From contig NZ_RIBP01000004.1 in NCBI RefSeq assembly GCF_007273535.1, forward strand, positions 2,456,001-2,520,000: a stretch of 64,000 bases of DNA. The letters are read 5' to 3'. The DNA is from Niallia circulans (GTDB lineage: Bacteria > Bacillota > Bacilli > Bacillales > Cytobacillaceae). Position numbers and translations under genes: made by a program. Of the stretch, positions 38,352 through 46,081 are shown piece after piece (the stretch's first letter is position 1; each line of letters begins with the position of its first letter). The notes beneath the pieces were generated by a model. That model saw nothing but the letters and a program-made list of their open reading frames with translations. It made no database searches and was not told where the DNA came from.

Positions 38352-38380
38352 TGGAAAACCAAACGTTTATTCGGTATATT
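38352..38380 (+). promoter_or_regulatory. mrfA promoter with a LexA-like box in the spacer
   Basis: TGGAAA (38352-38357) and TATATT (38375-38380) are 17 bases apart. Inside lies CAAACGTTTATTCG (38360-38373), which agrees at 11 of 14 positions with the Gram-positive LexA consensus CGAACRNRYGTTYG. Weak but well placed. Confidence 0.4.
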
Positions 38381-38405
38381 ATGTACAAGAGGTGAATGGA
38401 TAAGC

Positions 38406-40655
38406 ATGATAAGAAAAAAATCACTTTCTGAACTTATTGAAGAATTAAGGAAAAATGAAAATATCATCAACTGGCATGAGTTAGAGCCGCAGGAAGCCAA
38501 AACCCGGCCAATGCCAGAAAGTGTCGACAATAGAATTAAGCTTGCCTTGCAAAAACGGGGAATCGGCGAATTATACAGCCACCAATATTCAGCGTACGAA
38601 ACATTGCAAAAGGGTGAAAATATCGTTGCAGTAACCCCAACTGCTTCAGGCAAAACATTATGCTATAACTTGCCTGTTCTTCAGTCCATTGCTGAAAATG
38701 ATGCAAATCGCGCCCTTTATATATTTCCAACAAAGGCGCTCGCGCAAGACCAAAAAAGTGAGTTGAATGAAATCATCAATGAGATGGGCATTGACATTAA
38801 AAGCTACACGTATGATGGAGATACGTCACCGACAATCCGTCAAGTTGTCAGGAAAGCCGGGCATATTGTCATTACAAATCCTGATATGCTTCATTCAGCC
38901 ATATTGCCACATCACACTAAGTGGGTCAGCTTATTTGAAAATTTAAAGTATGTCGTTATAGATGAACTTCATACATACCGGGGCGTTTTTGGTAGCCATG
39001 TGGCTAATGTTATTCGAAGATTGAAGCGGATTTGCAAGTTTTATGGCAGTGAGCCAATCTTTATTTGTACTTCTGCAACCATTGCAAACCCAAAAGAATT
39101 GGCAGAACAGCTGACAGGCAATTTGATGCGTCTCATTGATGATAACGGGGCACCAAGAGGCAGAAAGCATTTTGTGTTTTATAACCCGCCAATTGTAAAT
39201 AAACCGCTGAATATCCGCAAAAGCGCGACAGTGGAAGTAAATCAGCTTGCGAAAAACTTCTTGAAAAACAAAATCCAGACAATTGTTTTTGCGCGCAGCA
39301 GGGTGCGAGTCGAAATAATCTTGAGCCACATACAAGAACTCGTCAAAGATAAAATTGGACCAAAGTCGATCAGAGGCTACCGCGGGGGCTATCTTCCGAA
39401 ACAGCGCCGGGAAATTGAAAAGGGACTGCGTGAAGGCGATATTTTAGGAGTAGTGAGCACAAATGCTCTGGAGCTTGGTGTAGATATCGGACAATTGCAG
39501 GTGTGTGTGATGACAGGCTACCCTGGCAGTGTTGCAAGTACATGGCAACAAGCAGGACGTGCTGGCAGAAGGCATGGGGAAGCACTTATATTAATGGTAG
39601 CAAGCTCTACACCTATTGATCAGTATATTGTTCAAAATCCAGATTATTTTTTTGACAGAACACCAGAATCAGCAAGAATTAACCCAGAGAATTTAATCAT
39701 TTTAGTCGATCATCTAAAATGTGCGGCATATGAGCTGCCACTGAAGGAAAACGAAGAATTTGGCCCGCTTGATGTTCAGGATATTCTTGAATATTTAGTA
39801 GAGGAAAAAGTAATCCACCAAAATGGTCATACGTTTTACTGGGCTAACCAGTCATTTCCTGCAGGCAATATCAGTCTGCGGTCTGCTTCACAGGAAAATG
39901 TAGTAATTATTGATCAATCCGATACAGCAAACCATAAAATTATCGGAGAAATGGATCGATTTAGTGCGATGACTCTTTTGCATGATGAGGCTATTTACTT
40001 GCACGAAGGTACTCAGTTTCAAGTAGAAAAGCTTGATTGGGACCATAAGAAGGCGTATGTCCGCGAGGTGGATGTTGAATACTACACAGATGCAAATTTG
40101 GCCGTAAGCTTAAAGGTTTTGGAAATAGATAAGAGTGAAGACAGGCAAAAAACAGCTATCCATTACGGAGATGTCTCCATTAATATTCTTCCTTCCATCT
40201 TTAAAAAAATCAAGCTGTCAACATTCGAAAACATCGGATCTGGTCCGATTCATCTGCCAGAAGAAGAGCTTCATACAAGTGCTGCCTGGCTTGAACTAAA
40301 AGAGATAGATGAAAGTATTGGAGAAAAGACTTTAGAACAGCTACTATTAGGAATCTCTAATGTTCTTCAACATGTAGTACCAGTACATGTAATGTGTGAT
40401 CGTAATGATATTCATGTTGTTTCACAAATAAAGGCAAATCATACAGGACTGCCGACAATCTTCTTGTACGATCACTATCCTGGTGGAATTGGACTAGCAG
40501 AAGACGTGTATAAGCGGTTTGAACATGTGAAGGCCGCCGCAAAAAATCTCATCCAAAAATGCCCGTGCGACGATGGCTGCCCTGCATGTATCGGAACAGA
40601 AATAGAAGGGATTGCTGCAAAGGCAAAAAGCGTTAGAATACTTGATATGTTTTAA
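38406..40655 (+). CDS. mrfA: MrfA (YprA) DEAD/H-box repair helicase
   Basis: A 3'-5' superfamily 2 DNA helicase that, with the exonuclease MrfB, forms a mitomycin C-specific excision repair pathway in B. subtilis. Helicase motifs are TPTASGKTLCYNLP (Walker A), VIDELHTYRG (motif II), CTSATIANP (III) and QQAGRAGRRHGEAL (VI). The C-terminal domain has four cysteines in C-x-C-x3-C-x2-C form (CPCDDGCPAC), the expected metal site. From ATG 38406 it is 749 residues, the size of the B. subtilis protein as I recall it. mrfB follows after 60 bases. Confidence 0.95.
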   Translation: MIRKKSLSELIEELRKNENIINWHELEPQEAKTRPMPESVDNRIKLALQKRGIGELYSHQYSAYETLQKGENIVAVTPTASGKTLCYNLPVLQSIAENDANRALYIFPTKALAQDQKSELNEIINEMGIDIKSYTYDGDTSPTIRQVVRKAGHIVITNPDMLHSAILPHHTKWVSLFENLKYVVIDELHTYRGVFGSHVANVIRRLKRICKFYGSEPIFICTSATIANPKELAEQLTGNLMRLIDDNGAPRGRKHFVFYNPPIVNKPLNIRKSATVEVNQLAKNFLKNKIQTIVFARSRVRVEIILSHIQELVKDKIGPKSIRGYRGGYLPKQRREIEKGLREGDILGVVSTNALELGVDIGQLQVCVMTGYPGSVASTWQQAGRAGRRHGEALILMVASSTPIDQYIVQNPDYFFDRTPESARINPENLIILVDHLKCAAYELPLKENEEFGPLDVQDILEYLVEEKVIHQNGHTFYWANQSFPAGNISLRSASQENVVIIDQSDTANHKIIGEMDRFSAMTLLHDEAIYLHEGTQFQVEKLDWDHKKAYVREVDVEYYTDANLAVSLKVLEIDKSEDRQKTAIHYGDVSINILPSIFKKIKLSTFENIGSGPIHLPEEELHTSAAWLELKEIDESIGEKTLEQLLLGISNVLQHVVPVHVMCDRNDIHVVSQIKANHTGLPTIFLYDHYPGGIGLAEDVYKRFEHVKAAAKNLIQKCPCDDGCPACIGTEIEGIAAKAKSVRILDMF

Positions 40656-40715
40656 CATAATAAATTAAGAGATTACTATGTCGTGTTTAATAGGAACTTA
40701 TTATAGGAGAAAGCC

Positions 40716-41981
40716 ATGTCTATTAAAAATAAATTGCAGCGTTTAAAACCACATTTAAATACTGGCACGAGCAGTCAGGAACCACAAATATCTGAGCTTG
40801 AGTCAAAAGGAGTAGAAATTCCTTTTTTGGATGTATGGGCAAGTGAGAATGTAACTCCTTATTGGGTGGATGATAATTACTGCCTCATACGTGAGGTCAG
40901 ATATCCAATTTCCTATGAACACGGCAACTATGCTTTTCAAGATTTCTTGACAAGTGTTCATGCATGGAATCAATCTGATTATCGCCATCCGTTGTCCGCT
41001 AAAGGACACAAGGCAGAAGACCTGTTCTTTTTTGATACGGAGACGACTGGATTAGGAGGGGGAGCTGGCAATAGTATCTTTATCCTAGGCTATGCCGTTG
41101 TGAAGGATGCAGAAATCGTGCTGAAGCAGCATATTTTGCCAAATCCCGGAGCAGAGGTACCGCTGTTTAAAAGCTTTTTAGAGAATGTTGATTATACAAC
41201 ACTTGTTACCTATAATGGCAAAGCCTTTGACTGGCCGCAAGTAAAGACAAGGCATGTGTTCGTGAAAGAGCATGTGCCAAAGCTTCCCGAATTTGGCCAT
41301 TTCGACTTATACCATGCTTCCCGAAGAATGTGGAAGCACAAACTAGAACGAACCAAGCTATCCATTGTTGAAAAGGAAGTACTTGGTGTGGAAAGACATG
41401 ATGATATTCCTGGTTTTCTTGCACCAATGATTTATTTTGATTTCGTGGAAAGAAAAGACCCAGAAGGCATGCTTGGGATATTAAAGCATAACGAGATAGA
41501 TATTCTCTCACTCATAACACTTTATACGCATATCAGCTTTCAATTATTAAATAAGGATGTCAATATGTCAGCAAGAGAAACTTACGAGGTCGGCAGATGG
41601 TATGCTTCCTTAGGAGAAAACGCTCAAGCTGTTGAAAGTCTGTCAGCCATTATAGATGGAAGCAGTGAAGAAAATGTTATGGCAAAATTCATCTTGGCAA
41701 AGCAATACAAAAAGGAAAAAAATTATACGGAAGCAACATTACTGTGGGAGGGTATTATTGAAGCAGAGGGCAACGCAGACAGCAAGATAGTGTTTGAGTC
41801 GTATATCGAAGCAGCTAAACTCCTGGAACATAAAACGAAGGATTTCGGCAAAGCATTAGCATATACGAAAAAAGCATATATGCTGATTGAGGGAACAGAG
41901 GATGCTGTAAATCCACGCTTAATAGCAGAGATTAATAAAAGAGAACTGCGCTTACAAAAAAAAATAGGTATATTAACCTAA
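40716..41981 (+). CDS. mrfB: MrfB (YprB) exonuclease with C-terminal TPR region
   Basis: The partner exonuclease of MrfA. The RNase H-fold nuclease starts FFDTETTGLGGGAGNSIF at about residue 107, with the DxE metal pair. YNGKAFDWPQVKTR and HNEIDILSLITLY (late Asp) complete a DEDD-type site. The last 140 residues are TPR-like helices (RETYEVGRWYASLGENAQAV; 20 residues). Length is 421. The conserved pairing with mrfA supports the repair role. Confidence 0.93.
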   Translation: MSIKNKLQRLKPHLNTGTSSQEPQISELESKGVEIPFLDVWASENVTPYWVDDNYCLIREVRYPISYEHGNYAFQDFLTSVHAWNQSDYRHPLSAKGHKAEDLFFFDTETTGLGGGAGNSIFILGYAVVKDAEIVLKQHILPNPGAEVPLFKSFLENVDYTTLVTYNGKAFDWPQVKTRHVFVKEHVPKLPEFGHFDLYHASRRMWKHKLERTKLSIVEKEVLGVERHDDIPGFLAPMIYFDFVERKDPEGMLGILKHNEIDILSLITLYTHISFQLLNKDVNMSARETYEVGRWYASLGENAQAVESLSAIIDGSSEENVMAKFILAKQYKKEKNYTEATLLWEGIIEAEGNADSKIVFESYIEAAKLLEHKTKDFGKALAYTKKAYMLIEGTEDAVNPRLIAEINKRELRLQKKIGILT

Positions 41982-42105
41982 TTAGGGAAATTAAAAAGCC
42001 ACTATTTACCTTGTTGTCTAATGAAACCTTTCCTATTAAAATAAGATAAGACTGATAATTTCATCATTTTTAAACAATATTTTACAAGTTATTGGAGTGT
42101 GCGTG

Positions 42106-42201
42106 TTGTATAAAGTCGTAATGTTCATGTTTTTTGTCGTTGTTTGCCTGACTGCCATTTTATTTTCGTCTTTAAAAGAAAATCTATACGCTTTATTATG
42201 A
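42106..42201 (+). CDS. Possible 31-aa single-pass membrane peptide
   Basis: TTG 42106 (or GTG 42103) follows TTGGAGTG and opens a frame MYKVVMFMFFVVVCLTAILF then SSLKENLYALL. It has one clear transmembrane helix and a short polar tail. It lies in the 330-base gap between mrfB and cotD, where I see no other gene. The start codons are weak, so it may be chance, but the gap, hydrophobicity and ribosome binding site argue for a microprotein. Confidence 0.4.
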   Translation: MYKVVMFMFFVVVCLTAILFSSLKENLYALL

Positions 42202-42241
42202 ATAAATAAATTAACTTAAAAATTTAGGTGTTTGTATTAGT

Positions 42242-42268
42242 ACAAGATAACCTCTCCCGACATAAGTT
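42242..42268 (+). promoter_or_regulatory. Candidate sigma-K promoter of cotD
   Basis: ACA (42242-42244) precedes CATAAGTT (42261-42268) by 16 bases, close to the sigma-K pattern mACm-N16-CATAnnnTA. The start codon lies 43 bases downstream, as expected for the late coat gene cotD. Confidence 0.55.
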
Positions 42269-42311
42269 GTTACTGTAAGATAATTATACAAAACGGAGAG
42301 GAGATTTTAAA

Positions 42312-42668
42312 ATGCATTGCAAACCTAATGTATTACCAGCAATCTGTCACCCAACTAAATGTTGCGTGAACCACACGTTCCAAAATAATATTGTTCCTCA
42401 TATTCACCCAACTCATACTACTACAGTAAACCACGTGAATTATGAGCACCAACATTTCTTCCCACAATCACAATCTGTACAAAATGTGGTGACAAACACG
42501 CAAGCAAATATGGGGCCGGCACCAGTTCCATACCCAGCGCCTCAACAACCTGCTCAAACTGGTGGTGTTCCATTTACAGCTACTGGAACAGCTTTTCCTG
42601 GAGGAGCTCCAGGCGGTTTCCCAGGTGGATTCCAGGGTGGATTCCCAGGCGGTTTTCCTAGAAGATAA
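42312..42668 (+). CDS. cotD: Inner spore coat protein CotD
   Basis: A 118-residue coat protein. The Cys/His-rich N terminus (HCKPNVLPAICHPTKCCVNH; 20 residues) and HIHPTHTTTVNHVNYEHQHF (20 residues) identify CotD. The C terminus is a Gly-Gly-Phe-Pro repeat (GGFPGGFQGGFPGGF) with a Pro/Gln linker before it. GGAGAGGAG precedes the ATG. Imported expectation: mother-cell expression late in sporulation. Confidence 0.93.
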   Translation: MHCKPNVLPAICHPTKCCVNHTFQNNIVPHIHPTHTTTVNHVNYEHQHFFPQSQSVQNVVTNTQANMGPAPVPYPAPQQPAQTGGVPFTATGTAFPGGAPGGFPGGFQGGFPGGFPRR

Positions 42669-42686
42669 TAACTACTAATACTTTCA

Positions 42687-42718
42687 TGGCTGCCAATTTT
42701 CACTCGGCAGCCATTTCA
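42687..42718 (+). terminator. Terminator-like hairpin after cotD
   Basis: A 9-bp stem ATGGCTGCC/GGCAGCCAT with an 11-base loop is followed by only a short T run. Confidence 0.65.
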
Positions 42719-42909
42719 TATGAAGTCGAGGAAAAAAATTTCTCTTTTTGCCAAAAATGCTTATAATGGTTCATATGGGTAAAATCCAAGCCTTATTTTC
42801 AAAAAAATGTAAATAATGTGGTTATTTTTTATAAAGAACAGAATAGATTAATTAAGGTTAAATAAGTGCTGGAAACTAAGAAGTTTATAGGCAAGGGAAT
42901 GGACAATTC

Positions 42910-43470
42910 ATGAAAGTAGTAGCTATTTCAGGCTATAAGCCATTTGAAATTGGCTTATTTAAAAAAAATGATCCTGCAGTCGATTACATAAAAAGAGCTA
43001 TACGAAAAGAACTGGAGCAATTGCTTGAAGAGGGGCTTGAATGGGTGCTAATAAGCGGCCAGCTCGGTACAGAGCTTTGGGCGGCTGAGGTTGTATATGA
43101 CATGCAGTTAAATGGTCATTCAGAATTAAAGCTGGGAGTTGTGACTCCATTCTTAAACCAAGAGCAAGGCTGGAAGGAAGAAAATAAAGAATGGTATGAA
43201 GAGATTTTGATGCAGGCAGACTTTGTCGATTCTGTATCAAAAAAGGATTATGAAGGTCCGAACCAGCTGCGGATGAAAAATGTTTTTTTGTTGCAGAAAA
43301 GTGATGCGTTGCTGATGTTTTACGATACAGAAAAAACAGGAAGTCCTAAATATTTATACGATCTTGCAGCACAATATAAGGAAAGAAATAATTATGATAT
43401 CCGGTTAATCAGTTTTTATGACTTGCAAGCAATTGTTGAAGAAGAACAATATAACAATGACTTCTTCTAG
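42910..43470 (+). CDS. ypsA: YpsA, SLOG/DUF1273 family
   Basis: A 186-residue Rossmann-like protein of the SLOG superfamily, which binds nucleotide-derived ligands. In B. subtilis and S. aureus YpsA is linked to cell division and is encoded next to gpsB, as here. Features are [15 protein letters not shown] at the N terminus, the [16 protein letters not shown] glycine motif and [15 protein letters not shown]. No enzymatic activity is established. Confidence 0.93.
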   Translation: MKVVAISGYKPFEIGLFKKNDPAVDYIKRAIRKELEQLLEEGLEWVLISGQLGTELWAAEVVYDMQLNGHSELKLGVVTPFLNQEQGWKEENKEWYEEILMQADFVDSVSKKDYEGPNQLRMKNVFLLQKSDALLMFYDTEKTGSPKYLYDLAAQYKERNNYDIRLISFYDLQAIVEEEQYNNDFF

Positions 43471-43540
43471 AAAAATTGACAAATCGGTAAATGTTTGAAA
43501 AAATTAATTAAATACGGCAATTGACTGAGGTGAGCGGAAT

Positions 43541-43849
43541 ATGATGCTATCAGATAAGATTAAATTAACGGCTAAGGATATTCTCGAGAAGGAATTTAAA
43601 ACGGCCATGCGAGGATACAAGCCAGAAGAAGTAGATCAATTTTTAGATTTAATTATCAAGGATTATGAAACATTGCACCAAGAAATTGAGGAGCTGCAGC
43701 AGGAGAATATGCGCTTGAAAAGACAAGTGGAAGACAGCTCCAAAAGGCCGCAGACACCAACAACTACGGCTGGGACAACTAATTTTGATATTTTAAAAAG
43801 GTTGTCTAATCTGGAAAAGCATGTTTTTGGCAGCAAGCTTTACGATTGA
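43541..43849 (+). CDS. gpsB: Cell division protein GpsB
   Basis: A DivIVA-like adaptor that moves PBP1 between sidewall and septum; ponA is also in this window. The N-terminal lipid/PBP-binding domain is [20 protein letters not shown] (20 residues), followed by a coiled coil and the conserved C-terminal trimerisation block [20 protein letters not shown] (20 residues). There are two adjacent ATGs (43541, 43544) after GAGGTGAGCGG; the second matches the usual N terminus, so the protein has 101 or 102 residues. Confidence 0.95.
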   Translation: MMLSDKIKLTAKDILEKEFKTAMRGYKPEEVDQFLDLIIKDYETLHQEIEELQQENMRLKRQVEDSSKRPQTPTTTAGTTNFDILKRLSNLEKHVFGSKLYD

Positions 43850-43876
43850 GTTAAGGCTGTTATCCAAAATCTGCTA

Positions 43877-43905
43877 TTGCTATTATTGTGTGGACATACT
43901 ATAAT
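43877..43905 (+). promoter_or_regulatory. Sigma-A promoter of rnpB
   Basis: TTGCTA (43877-43882) and TATAAT (43900-43905) have a 17-base spacer and lie about ten bases before the mature RNA 5' region. Confidence 0.65.
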
Positions 43906-43914
43906 AACCTTTGT

Positions 43915-44322
43915 AATCAATAACAACGCTTTGGTAATCGCTGCAAACATTGTTTGTAGAGGAAAGTCCATGCTCGCACAGGCTGAGATGCCTGTAGTGT
44001 TCGTGCCTAGCCAAAAAATAAGCTAGGGCAGCAATTTATTGCTGACGGCAGGGAAAATGCCTAAGTCCTTTGGATATGGCATGAATACCTTGAAAGTGCC
44101 ACAGTGACGGAGCCTGTTCAGAAATGACCAGGGTGGAACGAGGTAAACCCCGCGAGCGAGAAACCCAAATTTTGGTAGGGGAACTTTCTCTGAGGAACTG
44201 AACGAGGAGAAGGACAGATTTTATAATCTGTAGATAGATGGTTACCGCCTTTATACGAGGCCTTTATAGGTCGTTACAGTACAAAGGAACAGAACATGGC
44301 TTATAAAGCGTTAATGTTGATA
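43915..44322 (+). ncRNA. rnpB: RNase P RNA, Bacillus type B
   Basis: The catalytic RNA that trims 5' leaders from tRNA precursors. Highly conserved blocks are present in order: GAGGAAAGTCCATGCTCGCA near the 5' end, GCTGAGATGCC, GTGTTCGTGCCTAGC, TTGAAAGTGCCACAGTGACG, GAGCGAGAAACCCAAATTTT with GGTAGGGGAA, and GTAGATAGATGGTTACCGCC. The ends are set by the P1 helix, AACGCTTT near 43925 pairing with AAAGCGTT near 44306-44313. The exact termini are approximate. It lies after gpsB, as in B. subtilis. Confidence 0.96.
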
Positions 44323-44345
44323 CACTAAACATGAAAAATAGCACA

Positions 44346-44400
44346 AGGTGACTCGATGTTTGCACTGACTAAATCAGGTAAGCATAAAGTCATCTTTTTA
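44346..44400 (+). terminator. Terminator of rnpB
   Basis: AGGTGACT (44346-44353) pairs with AGTCATCT (44388-44395), enclosing an inner TGACT/AGGT-type hairpin, and is followed by five T. Confidence 0.65.
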
Positions 44401-44485
44401 TTTGAAGATAAATGATATTGGCACATGCCAAATGGACATAATAGGTAATACATAATAAGTTATTTTTTAGGAAATAGGTGAAGTC

Positions 44486-45619
44486 ATGAAACAATATTCA
44501 TTAGTTGCAACGGCTGCAATGGGGCTTGAAGCAATTGTAGCAAAGGAAGTAAGAGATCTTGGCTATGAATGCACGGTTGATAACGGAAAGGTTCACTTTA
44601 AAGGGGACGAAAAAGCAATCGCCAGATGCAATATGTGGCTTCGAACAGCTGACCGCGTAAAAATCATTGTGGGCGAATTTAGAGCAACTACCTTTGATGA
44701 ATTATTTGAAAAAACAAAGGCATTGAACTGGCAGGACTATTTACCAGTTAACGCTCAATTTCCTGTAGCGGGAAAATCAGTAAAATCCAAGCTTTTCAGT
44801 GTTTCAGACTGTCAGGCAATTGTTAAAAAAGCGATTGTTAACAAACTGAGCACACACTACAATAAAACTGGCTGGCTTGAAGAGAATGGCGCTATGTTTA
44901 AAATCGAGATCAGCATGTTAAAGGATGTAGCAACATTAACGATTGATACATCAGGGCATGGCCTGCATCGTCGTGGTTACCGTGTTGGACAAGGGGAAGC
45001 GCCGATTAAGGAAACTCTTGCAGCAGCTCTGATTCAGCTTACAAACTGGACACCAGACCGTCCTTTTGCTGACCCTTTCTGTGGTTCTGGTACGATTGCA
45101 ATTGAAGCAGCATTAATCGGGCAAAATATCGCTCCAGGCTTTAATCGTGAGTTCATTTCAGAAGAATGGGATTGGATGAGCGCAAAAGTATGGGATGAAG
45201 TCAGAATGGAAGCAGAAGACTTAGCTAATTACGATCAGCCTCTTGACATAACAGGAACGGATATTGATCATAGAATGGTTAAAATTGCAGGAGAGAATGC
45301 CTTTGAAGCAGGTCTTGGCGAGCTTGTAACATTTAAGCAAATGCAAGTAAGAGACTTTACGACAATGAAGGAAAACGGCGTAATAGTTGGAAATCCACCA
45401 TATGGCGAACGCTTAGGGGACAAGCCTTCTGTTCAAAGAATGTACCAGGAAATGGGACAAGCATTCGAACCGCTTGAAACATGGTCTATCTACATGCTGA
45501 CAGCAGACGAGCAATTCGAAGAGCATTACGGCAAAAAAGCAACAAAAAAACGCAAGCTCTTCAACGGCTTCATTAAGACAGATTATTATCAATACTGGGG
45601 CAGAAGAAAACGTGATTAA
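44486..45619 (+). CDS. ypsC: RlmL-type 23S rRNA methyltransferase YpsC (THUMP domain)
   Basis: A 377-residue SAM-dependent RNA methyltransferase. The N-terminal ferredoxin-like/THUMP region (VATAAMGLEAIVAKEVRDL; FKIEISMLKDVATLTIDTSG, 20 residues) binds RNA. The Rossmann methylase has ADPFCGSGTIAIEAALIG as motif I and VGNPPYGERLGDK as motif IV (NPPY), which points to guanine N2 methylation. It corresponds to the N-terminal enzyme half of E. coli RlmKL. It starts at ATG with AGGTGAAGTC upstream. Confidence 0.92.
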   Translation: MKQYSLVATAAMGLEAIVAKEVRDLGYECTVDNGKVHFKGDEKAIARCNMWLRTADRVKIIVGEFRATTFDELFEKTKALNWQDYLPVNAQFPVAGKSVKSKLFSVSDCQAIVKKAIVNKLSTHYNKTGWLEENGAMFKIEISMLKDVATLTIDTSGHGLHRRGYRVGQGEAPIKETLAAALIQLTNWTPDRPFADPFCGSGTIAIEAALIGQNIAPGFNREFISEEWDWMSAKVWDEVRMEAEDLANYDQPLDITGTDIDHRMVKIAGENAFEAGLGELVTFKQMQVRDFTTMKENGVIVGNPPYGERLGDKPSVQRMYQEMGQAFEPLETWSIYMLTADEQFEEHYGKKATKKRKLFNGFIKTDYYQYWGRRKRD

Positions 45620-45706
45620 TTGTAAAATGCAACAGATGTAGTGCGTATAATTTCTCCATCATTTGTGTATATATAAGTCTATATGCCAGTGGTGGAGGGA
45701 AATATG

Positions 45707-45871
45707 ATGGACAATACAATTGATTATCAAAAAATATTGAATGCAATTAACCAGTCATTAGATATTATTAGAAACGAAGATATCGGAGAAGATATGCTTC
45801 AGCCATATATAGATGCACAGCAGACAGTTATGCAAGCAATGAACTTTTCCATATCAAACAGCATCAAGTAG
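45707..45871 (+). CDS. Small acidic protein of unknown function (54-55 aa)
   Basis: A short frame after GTGGAGGGA with two adjacent ATGs (45704, 45707). The product is helical and acidic (NTIDYQKILNAINQSLDIIR; 20 residues, then EDMLQPYIDAQQTV). There are no recognised motifs. The strong ribosome binding site and the terminator overlapping its stop codon support a real gene. Confidence 0.65.
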   Translation: MDNTIDYQKILNAINQSLDIIRNEDIGEDMLQPYIDAQQTVMQAMNFSISNSIK

Positions 45872-45898
45872 AAAGCCTGATGCTGTCTTTTCTTTTTT
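45858..45898 (+). terminator. Terminator overlapping the end of the small gene
   Basis: ACAGCATCA/TGATGCTGT (9 bp) spans the stop codon and is followed by a T-rich run. Confidence 0.8.
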
Positions 45899-45931
45899 AA
45901 TACTTTTTCGATTAAAAAACGCAATACATGT

Positions 45932-45971
45932 AAGAGGGTGCTGTGCCTAAAAAATTGGCGGCCCTCTTTTC
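45932..45971 (+). terminator. Second hairpin upstream of ypvA
   Basis: AAGAGGG (45932-45938) pairs with CCCTCTT (45962-45968), followed by TTT. It could be a second terminator or a leader element of ypvA. Confidence 0.5.
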
Positions 45972-46081
45972 GCTTGAAAAGTACCAATAATTTTAAATCA
46001 TGTCATTCATTTTAGTTAATGGAGGCATCCTCCTTTAAAACTTGAGGAGGGTCTCTTATTTCATTTTTGCGGAGGGGTATC

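Noticed and set aside
42590..42665. Tandem GGTGGATTC/GGCGGTTTC repeats
   Set aside because: They encode the Gly-Gly-Phe-Pro repeats of CotD; not a CRISPR or a regulatory repeat.
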